64,000 bases of DNA from JBCCCJ01 sp039029315 (lineage in GTDB: Bacteria; Bacteroidota; Bacteroidia; J057), in assembly GCA_039029315.1 (NCBI GenBank), contig JBCCGK010000020.1, positions 69,200 to 133,199 of the forward strand, written 5' to 3'. Under the pieces are notes generated by a model. It saw nothing but the letters and a program-made list of their open reading frames with translations, did no database searches and was not told the origin of the DNA. This document shows positions 55,963-63,616 of the stretch, in pieces. A program made the position numbers and the translations under genes. The first letter of the stretch is position 1. Each line of letters starts with the position of its first letter.

Positions 55963-56242
55963 GAACCCCTCCCACACAAGCCCGTTCCCCTTTCAATGGG
56001 AACGACCCGCAGGCTTGTCGATGACATCCTTCCTCCGTCTGCCAGGCAGATCGGATGTGCGCGAAATTCCCTCTTGAGGGAATGCGGCTGGCGCGAGAAG
56101 GGTTCTCAATGAACCCCTCCCACACAGGCCCGTTCCCCTTTCAATGGGAACGACCCGCGGGCCTGTCGATGACATCCTTCCTCCGTCTGCCAGACAGACC
56201 GGATGTGCGTGAAATTCACTCTTGAGGGAATGCGGCTGGGGG
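55963..56242. repeat. Two tandem copies of a ~148-base palindrome-rich element (family C)
   Basis: Unit 1 starts at 55963, unit 2 at 56111, both with GAACCCCTCCCACACA, offset 148. Each contains a perfect hairpin (CGTTCCC and GGGAACG around CTTTCAAT) and a palindrome TTCCCTCTTGAGGGAA (mutated in unit 2). Unit 1 ends GAGAAGGGTTC, the inverse of its beginning. Only two copies with no spacers, so not a CRISPR. It fills the 533-base gap between the two hypervariable caspase-lectin genes; the rest of the gap holds only hairpins. Confidence 0.75.
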
Positions 56243-56368
56243 CGAGCTGGGTTTAAAATCAAAGGCGACTTTCCTCAATGAAATCGGCCGGATGGTCGGG
56301 GGCTGGATCAAAAGTCTCAAAAGATAGACAGGAAGAATAGTCCAAAGTGTGAAATAAAAATTTTCACG

Positions 56369-56385
56369 ATCCCGCTACGCGGGAT
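56369..56385 (-). other. Perfect hairpin downstream of caspase-lectin copy 2
   Basis: ATCCCGC and GCGGGAT, seven base pairs with a three-base loop, 22 bases after the stop codon. A second fold (GTGTGAAA/TTTTCAC, 56347-56367) directly follows. The position and loop match the weaker hairpin behind copy 1. Confidence 0.6.
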
Positions 56386-56407
56386 AAAAGGGAAAAAGGG
56401 TAAAAGT

Positions 56408-58054
56408 TCAAAGGGTAATGTGCCGAGCCAAACGAACCCCGAAACTATTGATGCGGAAGTTAGGATAGCTCCAGCTGCGATCGGCAGCGCGGCAGAGGTA
56501 AGGAACGTCGTCCCAAGACCCGCCACGAACCACGCGGAGGGAACCAGCAGTGGCTCCTTGAGGATTTTGATTGTTCCCTTGTTCGTAATAATCGCTGGCA
56601 ATCCAATCCCAACACCATTCCCAAACATTGCCGCTCATGTCATAAAGGTCCAGGCCATTGGGTGAGAAGGAGCCAACTTCGACTGTTTTTCCCCGGTAGG
56701 TGCCGACTTTGGAATAAGTTTTCTTATATGATTCGGAAGCATCAAAATTTATCTGCTCAGGATCAGCAATGTCCTGCCCATTGCCAAAACGGACTTTCTG
56801 GCCGCGTTGTCGGGCAGCATATTCCCACTCAGCTTCTGTTGGGAGGCGATAACCATTGGCCTGGTCATTGGTCATAATGAGCCATTTGAGATTGTCTGAG
56901 CTGTTATTATTGTTGTTGGGATCTTTGCGACTTTTGTTGATGGTATAGTAGGCCTCCAAACCTTCCTGCTGGCTACGCCAGTTACAGTATTCAATGGCAT
57001 CATACCATGAGATATTGATCACTGGGAGGCGGTCTCTGCCCCAGCCTTCATCATCAGGTTTGTCTCTTCCTGTGGATTCGCAGAAGAGGTCATATTCGTT
57101 GAAGGTGAGTTCATGAGTGGCAAGGAGAAAGGGAGAGAGACTAACGCTATGGACGGGTTGTTCAATATCTCTACCCTCTTCAAATTGATCTCCCATCTGG
57201 AAGGTTCCGCCATCTATTCTGACAAATCCTTCAGGAATATCTTGCTTGGGTTTGGGTAGTTCGAAGATAGGTACATCCAATTGAAGGCCTTCAACATTGA
57301 TCTGAGGGACTTGCACACGTTTGGTATGACGAGAGACTTCCTCTTTGAGATAGGTATAGAGTTCAGAGCTGCTGATGGTGTAGTTGCGATTGAGGTCGGC
57401 TTCGCCTTTGATGGCGCGGATGAGATAATGAGAGAAGACGCCACCACCGATGTCCGGCGGTTCATAAGAAGGCTGGCCAGCTTTGGTTGAGGTGAGGTAG
57501 ACGAGGCCTCCCCGAATCTGATTTCTACGCTGATTGAATCGATTGAGCTGGCTTTGGGAAAGCGATGGTGCAGCAGTTCGGGACTCGCTTTTGCAGGCTT
57601 CGATCAGGCAAATCTTGTGTTTGGCTGGACTGCGCTTCATGATGTCGATGATGGTCTGGTCTTCGATGAGCTGTTGTTGGTCATAGTAATCGAAGGGGCA
57701 GAGGCCGATTTTGTTGTTGATGGCGATGCCATGGCCAGAGTAATAGAAAATGATGAGGTCATTGGGACCGATGGCTGGATTGTCCACGAAGGTGGACTCC
57801 AGGGTGCGGAGGATGGCGGGGCGGGTGGCCTGGGCATTGGTGAGGATGGGGACTTCTTCATTGTTGGTGAAGCCACGACGTTCCATGACGCGCACGAACT
57901 CATAGGCTTGGGAGACGGGGCCTTGAAGTGCTGATAGCTTGGTCGGGTAGCGATAGGTACCGATACCGACGGAGACGGCCCAGATGTTGGAGGATTGGGC
58001 GTAAGCAGGTATGGATACACAAATCAGCAAAAGACTGATGATGAGGCTTCGCAT
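56408..58054 (-). CDS. Exported caspase-like protease fused to lectin-fold (FGE-sulfatase family) domain, copy 2
   Basis: A 548-residue paralog of copy 1: signal peptide MRSLIISLLLICVSIPAYAQ, caspase domain with His108 (YYSGHG) and Cys154 (EACKSE), KxxQVPQINVEG linker motif, and the FGE-family domain (about 285-548; IDGGTFQMGD, GYRLPTEAEWEYAARQRG, YDMSGNVWEWCWDW, VVRGGSW). The FGE cysteine pair is again absent. Its C-terminal region (56423-56515) is hypervariable against copy 1 although flanking DNA is alike. It would act in the periplasm or outside. Expression probably starts from the upstream genes or the 67-base gap before the EAD11 gene. Confidence 0.88.
   Translation of the reverse strand: MRSLIISLLLICVSIPAYAQSSNIWAVSVGIGTYRYPTKLSALQGPVSQAYEFVRVMERRGFTNNEEVPILTNAQATRPAILRTLESTFVDNPAIGPNDLIIFYYSGHGIAINNKIGLCPFDYYDQQQLIEDQTIIDIMKRSPAKHKICLIEACKSESRTAAPSLSQSQLNRFNQRRNQIRGGLVYLTSTKAGQPSYEPPDIGGGVFSHYLIRAIKGEADLNRNYTISSSELYTYLKEEVSRHTKRVQVPQINVEGLQLDVPIFELPKPKQDIPEGFVRIDGGTFQMGDQFEEGRDIEQPVHSVSLSPFLLATHELTFNEYDLFCESTGRDKPDDEGWGRDRLPVINISWYDAIEYCNWRSQQEGLEAYYTINKSRKDPNNNNNSSDNLKWLIMTNDQANGYRLPTEAEWEYAARQRGQKVRFGNGQDIADPEQINFDASESYKKTYSKVGTYRGKTVEVGSFSPNGLDLYDMSGNVWEWCWDWIASDYYEQGNNQNPQGATAGSLRVVRGGSWDDVPYLCRAADRSWSYPNFRINSFGVRLARHITL
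56423..56515 (-). other. Putative DGR variable region, copy 2
   Basis: The 24 codons after the Trp codon (56513-56515) are equal in number to those in copy 1 and precede the same 18-base block GGGGTTCGTTTGGCTCGG (56423-56440). Seventeen of the 18 codons that vary end in C or T; invariant Pro, Cys, Arg and Ala codons differ from copy 1 only silently. The four codons before the stop (CAC ATT ACC CTT) vary too. Confidence 0.6.
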
Positions 58055-58122
58055 GAGGCTATGTGGTATCTGTCTGTAAGTTGGTCATTGGAGCATAGAA
58101 TTCCAAGGATGATAAATAAGGA

Positions 58123-58902
58123 TTAAGCATGCAGCTGAATCTCTTTGGCAATCTGAAGGAGGGCAAAGACGATCTTGTTGAGCTCGATTTGGGCTTCAGA
58201 TCTGGCGATTCGCTGATCATTCCAGATTGCTTGCAGATTGGTATAATTACCTTCGAGAAGGCTGAGTTGATTCAGAAGATGGTGTTCCTGGGTTTGCTCC
58301 TGAAGGTAGTTAAACACACGATCGATTTCATTTTTGCTGATCAGGATTCTGGTGTGCTTCAGAATGGAGTGTTGGGGATTGGGGATGTGTTGTAATTGGA
58401 TGGTTGGGCTGAGAGACTCCTGAAGATCGAAGGCAGGAACTTGCTGGCGGACTCGGACTTGCTGAAAGAAAACAAAATATAAGATTCCTGTCAAAAGGGC
58501 ACTCATCAGTCCCAAAGGCCAAATCATCGCCTTGAAAAAAGCCAGATAGCCGATACCTCCTATTGTCCAGGCAAGGGGTTCTCCGGGAATCAAGGTGATG
58601 AATAGTATGATGAGAAAAAAAGTAATAAAATGCTTGAGGCCCTTTGCCTGAGCTGTGGGGAGACTTTCTTTTTCAATTCTTGAGGTGTGGAGAAAAGGAA
58701 TCGTGAGGACCAGCATAGGAACTGTCAACAGCAAAGTGAATACCCAAATTTGCCCTGCATCATCAGAATATTTGAAGAGGCTTTGTATACTCAGGACAAG
58801 GTAAGTGGGGATCAATCCTCGCGATATGCGTTTGTATAGCTGAGCGCGAAGGGCTGTTAGGGAGATATATGTGGTTGTATTATTGATAGGAGGTGAAGTC
58901 AT
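58123..58902 (-). CDS. Membrane protein with C-terminal effector-associated domain 11 (EAD11)
   Basis: A 259-residue protein. Residues ~25-160 contain four or five hydrophobic helices (IWVFTLLLTVPMLVLTIPFL, HFITFFLIILFITLIP, LGLMSALLTGILYFVFF). The cytoplasmic C-terminus (about 185-259) matches EAD11: ISKNEIDRVFNYLQEQ ... LLNQLSLLEGNYTNL ... EAQIELNKIVFALLQIAKEI, with the typical ELN motif near the end. EADs are adaptor domains that bring effectors such as caspases together in bacterial conflict systems. It sits between caspase copy 2 and an exported protein gene (11 bases away), presumably one operon, and would connect the membrane with the exported caspases' partner machinery. Confidence 0.75.
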   Translation of the reverse strand: MTSPPINNTTTYISLTALRAQLYKRISRGLIPTYLVLSIQSLFKYSDDAGQIWVFTLLLTVPMLVLTIPFLHTSRIEKESLPTAQAKGLKHFITFFLIILFITLIPGEPLAWTIGGIGYLAFFKAMIWPLGLMSALLTGILYFVFFQQVRVRQQVPAFDLQESLSPTIQLQHIPNPQHSILKHTRILISKNEIDRVFNYLQEQTQEHHLLNQLSLLEGNYTNLQAIWNDQRIARSEAQIELNKIVFALLQIAKEIQLHA

Positions 58903-58913
58903 TAGCGATGCGT

Positions 58914-60419
58914 TTAATCTTCAAAGGCCTCTTGAAGCCCTGAACCCCGTAAATGCTGATCAGAATTGAGCTTATTGCCGGGATAGTTAAGGAATTTGGC
59001 TTCCCGGCCGGATTCTGGCTGTTCAAATTCGTAGATCAGAACCGTAACGGCATGCTTCCTAGTGGTGTTGACATTTCCTGAGAATAATCTGTCTCTTCCT
59101 CTGATCAGCCAGGAATTGCTTTCTTCTCTGTCAGGGCTTTCTCCTCTTGGTTGAACAGGCTGATCAGTGACAATGAATACAATGATCCGATAATATCCTG
59201 GATTAGATCCAAAGAGGAGTTGAAGGATTCTACTCACTGTGAATTCAGTCCCAACGGTTCTTACCCCATCCCATCGACCTGGCATTTGGGCTTGGCCATT
59301 GGAAGGATTAAAGTACTCCAGCCTCGAAACCAGTGCAAAACCATTGGGAACAGCATAATAGCTTCGTCCAATGTATCCGCATTCTTTGAGGGCCGTGTTG
59401 AGGATCTGATCATAGTCTTTGAGGGTCTGACATTTTTGAAAGTATCGAGAGTCAAGGGTTGTTCTGGCAGAGGGTGTAGGGGGATTCAATGAAAATACAG
59501 GAAGTTTATTGATTTCATCTGTACTATTCGTAACAAGCCGATCGAGATAATGTTGCAAGTCGAATTCCTTGGTGCCATTTGGAATAGAGATCAGTTCAGG
59601 AGGATTAGGGTTATCATTTGATGTTTCTTCCTCATAAGAAAAAGCGCTTATCATTTTATAGGTAAGCTTGATCTCATCGTAATATTGCTCGGCCTTCACC
59701 TTGATTTGAAAATATTCGTATTGTCCATCAAAAAGCACTTCATTTTCGAGAGAAGAAGCCCTCATTGTGAAGCTTTTGTAAATATTTCCATTTTCTGCTG
59801 TTTGTATGATGTTTATTCTGGCCTGTTTTCTCCCATAATAGGCGAATAAGGTTTCTTGTATGTTGTCTGTGACTTGTCCAACATTCACCAAGTCATCATT
59901 CTTAAATCGACGAACTTCAACGGCTGTAGGACTTGATATAGAAGGCAGGATGCGTCTAATGCCATGCCCCATTTGCTCCGGGAAATAATTGGCAGTCTGA
60001 AATTGCTGATATTGATCATAAAAAATCTTGAGGCGCAAGGTCTCTCCATCAGCTCCCAGAACCTTAATCGTTCCCTGATCTGGTTTCATTCGCATCAAAA
60101 AGGTGAAATAGTCTAACATCTCTTCCCCGATTCGCAAACGATATGCTTTCATCATTTGGCTTCTCAACTCCTCCCACGCTCGCTTGAGAGAATCATCCGA
60201 TTGGTAGGCATTCTGAAGAATCAAGATGAGTTGATCCGATTGTACTTCCAGGCGATTGACTCCAAATAGTTGATCCAATTGATTGCCTTCCAGCCAGCTC
60301 TGGAATTCGGGAAGTTGCCTGTCGAACAGGTGCCGATATTCCTGGAATCCTTCCTGGGCCTGAAGGGATGAGAGGAAGCTCCATAGCAAACAACAGAGGA
60401 TAGAGGCTTTGCGAATCAT
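58914..60419 (-). CDS. Exported protein of unknown function in the caspase cluster
   Basis: A 501-residue protein with a clear signal peptide (MIRKASILCCLLWSFLSSLQAQ); no homology recognised. The first half is helical with charged segments (LFDRQLPEFQSWLEGNQLDQ, MKAYRLRIGEEMLDYF). The second half has alternating strands and helices, including RTVGTEFTVSRILQLLFG and YYRIIVFIVTDQP, which look like the core of an alpha/beta domain. Start at 60419 gives the signal peptide directly; upstream in-frame ATGs are possible. It lies 53 bases after caspase copy 3 and 11 bases before the EAD11 gene, so it is probably cotranscribed and part of the same system. Confidence 0.65.
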   Translation of the reverse strand: MIRKASILCCLLWSFLSSLQAQEGFQEYRHLFDRQLPEFQSWLEGNQLDQLFGVNRLEVQSDQLILILQNAYQSDDSLKRAWEELRSQMMKAYRLRIGEEMLDYFTFLMRMKPDQGTIKVLGADGETLRLKIFYDQYQQFQTANYFPEQMGHGIRRILPSISSPTAVEVRRFKNDDLVNVGQVTDNIQETLFAYYGRKQARINIIQTAENGNIYKSFTMRASSLENEVLFDGQYEYFQIKVKAEQYYDEIKLTYKMISAFSYEEETSNDNPNPPELISIPNGTKEFDLQHYLDRLVTNSTDEINKLPVFSLNPPTPSARTTLDSRYFQKCQTLKDYDQILNTALKECGYIGRSYYAVPNGFALVSRLEYFNPSNGQAQMPGRWDGVRTVGTEFTVSRILQLLFGSNPGYYRIIVFIVTDQPVQPRGESPDREESNSWLIRGRDRLFSGNVNTTRKHAVTVLIYEFEQPESGREAKFLNYPGNKLNSDQHLRGSGLQEAFED

Positions 60420-60472
60420 TGGGCTGAGGGTTCTTTCCATGCAGGAGGATTGGTTTGGCAATATAAGAAGGA

Positions 60473-62158
60473 TTATTGGCGATAGTTGCGAGCAAGGCGA
60501 AAACCCGTTTGACTATCCCTGAAGATAGGAGATTCTCTTTCGCGATTGGCCACACGGCATGTCGGTGCGGTGTCATACCATGCTCCGCCTCGAACTACCC
60601 GAGCTCTTCCCCCTCTTGCGCCTGTGGGATTGTGCGATGCCGAGCGTTGGTATTGATCCGACCCATACCAATCCCAACACCATTCCTGAACATTCCCGCT
60701 CATATCAAATAATCCAAGCGAATTGGGCACATATAATCCAACAGGAAGGGGTTGATTTTGATAGACTCCATCTCTTGTGTAGGAGTTTCTGGAAGAATAA
60801 GAATCATACCGAAAGTTCATCTCAAATGGATCGGCGATGTCTTGACCATTCCCAAAACGAACCTGAAGTCCCCTTTGTCTGGCAGCATATTCCCATTCTG
60901 CTTCTGTCGGCAATCGATAGCCATCAGCAGACCAGTTGGCTTTGACAGTCCACTTCGCACTATCACGATCTGATCCAACGTTGAAGTAGTCTTTGGTCAG
61001 CTTGTCAATCTGATAGACTTCTTGAAGCCCTTCCTGAAGACTGCGCCAATTGCAATATTCGATGGCATCATACCACGAGACATTGATCACGGGTCTATGG
61101 GCTCGCCCCCATTCCTCATCATTTGGTTTGTCTCTACCCGTAGCTTCACAGAAAAGATCGAATTCCAGAAAACTTAATTCATGAATAGAAAGATAAAAGC
61201 TGGAAAGGGAAATGTCATGTACTGGCAGCTCATCCTTTCCTCCCTCTTTTTTGAACATATTTCCCATCTGAAAACTCCCCCCCTTGATTCGCACAAACCC
61301 TGTCAATAAATCTGTCTGATTGTTTCTAGGCTTCTTTGTGGTTTTTACTTTTCCCGCTGCAAGCGCGATGACGGGGATATTGAGCCTATATCCTTCCTCA
61401 TTGATTTGTGGAATTTGTTGTTGGCCAGTTTTCGTTGCAACTTTTTCCTTGAGATAGTCAAACAACTCCTGACTGGTAATTATGAGGTTCCCATTCCGAT
61501 CAGCTGCCCCTTTGATCGCACGGAGGAAGTAATAGGAGAAGACTCCCCCGGCAAATTCTGGCATCTCATAGGAAGGGTCACCTGCCTGGGTCGATGTGAT
61601 ATACACCAGGCCTTCTTTGATCTGATTTCGTTTTCGATTGAAGTAGGACTTACTTTCGGTACTCAGGGGAGCAGCCATGGTTTCTGTTTCAGTCTTGCAC
61701 GCCTCAATGATACAGATTTTGTGCTTGGCAGGGCTACGCTTCATGATTTCGATGATCTCCTGATCACTGATGAGTTCCTGCTGGTCAAAGTAGTCATACG
61801 GACAGATCCCAATGTCTTTCCCCATTGCAGTGCCATGTCCAGAATAGTAGAAGATCACCATATCATTCGCGCTGACTTTGCCCGGGTCTGTGAAGGATCG
61901 CTCCAGGGTGCGGAGGATCGCTTGACGAGTAGCCTGGGCATTGGCGAGGATGGGCACATCCTCATTGTCTGTGAATTGGGTCTCTTCCACAAAGGAACGA
62001 AATTCGTAGGCTTGGGAGACCGGGCCATCAAGTGAGCTAAGGATACTCGCATTTTTATAGGAACCAATTCCTACAGCTACTGCCCAGATTTTGCTGCTTT
62101 GGGCAAAAATCGACATGTGGATAGACAACAAGAAAAGGCTTGTTAGACAAATTTTCAT
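60473..62158 (-). CDS. Exported caspase-like protease fused to lectin-fold (FGE-sulfatase family) domain, copy 3
   Basis: A 561-residue paralog: signal peptide MKICLTSLFLLSIHMSIFAQ, caspase domain with His108 (YYSGHG) and Cys154 (EACKTE), QQQIPQINEEGYRLNIPVI linker, and the FGE-family domain (about 295-561; IKGGSFQMGN, GYRLPTEAEWEYAARQRG, FDMSGNVQEWCWDW, VVRGGAW ... GFRLARNY). The FGE cysteine pair is missing here too. Unlike copies 1 and 2, the C-terminal codons end in A or G about half the time and the GFRLAR block differs in DNA, so it does not look retroelement-diversified. First gene of the minus-strand cluster; its promoter must lie in the AT-rich leader just upstream of 62158. Confidence 0.88.
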   Translation of the reverse strand: MKICLTSLFLLSIHMSIFAQSSKIWAVAVGIGSYKNASILSSLDGPVSQAYEFRSFVEETQFTDNEDVPILANAQATRQAILRTLERSFTDPGKVSANDMVIFYYSGHGTAMGKDIGICPYDYFDQQELISDQEIIEIMKRSPAKHKICIIEACKTETETMAAPLSTESKSYFNRKRNQIKEGLVYITSTQAGDPSYEMPEFAGGVFSYYFLRAIKGAADRNGNLIITSQELFDYLKEKVATKTGQQQIPQINEEGYRLNIPVIALAAGKVKTTKKPRNNQTDLLTGFVRIKGGSFQMGNMFKKEGGKDELPVHDISLSSFYLSIHELSFLEFDLFCEATGRDKPNDEEWGRAHRPVINVSWYDAIEYCNWRSLQEGLQEVYQIDKLTKDYFNVGSDRDSAKWTVKANWSADGYRLPTEAEWEYAARQRGLQVRFGNGQDIADPFEMNFRYDSYSSRNSYTRDGVYQNQPLPVGLYVPNSLGLFDMSGNVQEWCWDWYGSDQYQRSASHNPTGARGGRARVVRGGAWYDTAPTCRVANRERESPIFRDSQTGFRLARNYRQ

Positions 62159-62328
62159 ATGAGACCAAAAGGGATTGGGAGGTGGAAAATAAAGAGGTGG
62201 ATACGAATAAACGTAAATTAGAGATTTTAGAGAATACTCACAAGTGTGCTGAAGTTCTAAACATTTTCACAAATAGGATCATTGAATTTTGTGAAATAAT
62301 CTATATTCTTGTTGGCAGCTCACCATTT
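62159..62328. other. AT-rich leader upstream of caspase copy 3
   Basis: No convincing gene. It should hold the promoter of the minus-strand caspase cluster; I see no clear TAnnTTTG/TTG pair. The following ~630 bases hold repeat family B, a caspase gene remnant, and a structured stretch, listed separately. Confidence 0.4.
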
Positions 62329-62487
62329 AGGAATGGTGATGACATAAATCATCAAAAAATGAAGCAGTGATTTTGTTCTGGATCAAGGCGCGAAACCCGA
62401 TTTTAGTGTAGCTAAGTGAGGGTTGAGCAGCGCAGAGTCAGGGCAAAAGCACAATTCAGAATAGATGATTTATTTTGTCTCCATTCC
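62329..62487 (-). repeat. Dispersed 158-base element, family B, copy 2
   Basis: The reverse complement matches 2690-2847 throughout. It ends (CCATTCC, 62481-62487) one base before the surviving fragment of a caspase gene, as if its insertion or a deletion at its edge broke that gene. Confidence 0.75.
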
Positions 62488-62488
62488 T

Positions 62489-62569
62489 AAGGATACTTCT
62501 GGCCAGCAGATTCCGCAAATCAATGATGAGGGGTATGAATTGAATATCCCGATAATCAGGCTGAAGTGA
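62489..62569 (+). pseudogene. 27-codon remnant of a fourth caspase gene
   Basis: In plus-strand frame the segment encodes GQQIPQINDEGYELNIPII followed by RLK and a TGA stop at 62567-62569. Caspase copy 3 has GQQQIPQINEEGYRLNIPVI at the end of its caspase domain, and copies 1 and 2 have related QVPQIN motifs. Only this end is left; no start, catalytic residues or lectin domain. The stop right after the motif suggests the lost gene was a caspase without the FGE-family domain. Confidence 0.7.
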
Positions 62570-62811
62570 ATCACTCAATCCTCAAGGCGCTGACTGCAAG
62601 AAGATCAGATTTGTGGTAGAACCACAGTCTTTCTGACCTTAGCCTACCATTAGCTGAGATGAGGCAGCTATAGACATGATGACTTTGGTTGGTGCATTAC
62701 GATTGTTGAGCTACTTTTTTTAAAAAAAAGTGGCAGAATGATGTACATCTCAACAAATCAACCCAATCAGTTTTTCGGTAGTGCAATACATGCAAGGCTG
62801 TCATCGGTACG

Positions 62812-62907
62812 TAGCAATGATCGGCAGACCATTGCTAGGTGGAATGTTATCGAAGCGGATGCCTTTCTATCTACGATAGGCAAAGCGAGAGATGGTCTGC
62901 CGATCAT
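62812..62907. repeat. Nested inverted repeats
   Basis: ATGATCGGCAGACCAT (62817-62832) is perfectly mirrored by ATGGTCTGCCGATCAT (62892-62907). Inside the left arm, TAGCAATG and CATTGCTA (62812-62837) also form a palindrome, and TATCG/CGATA lies between the arms. A further A/T palindrome (ACTTTTTTT/AAAAAAAAGT) is near 62713-62731. Purpose unknown; a decayed mobile-element end or a recombination site are possibilities. Confidence 0.5.
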
Positions 62908-62963
62908 CTCTACAAATATTCTATCGGAAGATTCGCATTATATTTGAACTAATATTGTTTTTT

Positions 62964-62975
62964 AGATCGGAAGAG
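62964..62975. other. Illumina adapter remnant at a chimeric junction
   Basis: AGATCGGAAGAG is identical to the first 12 bases of the Illumina TruSeq adapter. The right-hand gene loses homology to its family at this exact point, and base composition changes across it. I read it as the point where unrelated reads or contigs were joined. Confidence 0.88.
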
Positions 62976-63420
62976 GGTGATCAACTTTCAGAGTTTCGGA
63001 GAAAGGCATCTCCTCGCTCGCGCCATAGACCGAGGACGTGGAGGCCATCAGAAGATGCTCGGGGCTGACCTCTCGCGCCGCCTCCATTACGTTGAACGTG
63101 CCGACGAGATTTGCATCGATATAGGCTCGCGGGTTCTCGAGACTGTAGCGCACTCCCGCTTGAGCCGCGAGATGGACAATCACATCCGGCTCGAACTCCC
63201 CAATCGTGTCCACTAGCACCCGCTCGTCCTCCAGCATTGCCTCCGTCGCTGAGAAACCTGGCATCTGGAGCAACATCTGGTGGCGGCGCTGTTTCAGAGC
63301 GACGTCGTAATAATCCGTCATCCCGTCAAAGCCTTGCACTCGGAACCCTTCGGCCAAGAGCAATTTGGCGAGGTGGAAGCCGATGAACCCGGCGGTCCCA
63401 GTGATGAAGACTTTGCGCAC
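62976..63420 (-). CDS. NAD-dependent epimerase/dehydratase (UDP-glucuronate epimerase-like), 3' truncated; foreign DNA
   Basis: Extended SDR family sugar-nucleotide epimerase. From a GTG at 63420: KVFITGTAGFIGFHLAKLL (NAD-binding GxxGxxG), FDGMTDYYDV, VIVHLAAQAGVRYSL and TSSVYGASEEMPFSE, all typical of UDP-glucuronate 4-epimerases. It breaks off at VDHP, just where relatives continue with SLYAATK and the catalytic YxxxK; the residues beyond are coded by adapter sequence followed by a stop. GC-richer than everything to the left, suggesting an alphaproteobacterial source rather than the Bacteroidota genome. Confidence 0.85.
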
Positions 63421-63616
63421 GCGGTGGCTCTTCCTTTGGATCGGGGCGGACAATTATCGATTTCGGCCATATGTGCAATCGGAACCCGACCATGGTGCGC
63501 ATGCGAAAAAGAGTTGCTATTTCGCACAATCACGATAGCGTGATTGGTGGATCCGGAAGACTCCTGGGGGGAAATCGCCGGACCCGAACCCAAAAGTTTG
63601 ATTGCGAGATCCTTGT

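Noticed and set aside
55963..56242. Direct repeats suggesting a CRISPR array
   Set aside because: Only two long units, back to back, without regular short repeats, unique spacers or cas genes.
62738..62947. A 69-residue plus-strand frame
   Set aside because: It runs across the nested inverted repeats and has no recognisable protein pattern; most likely chance.
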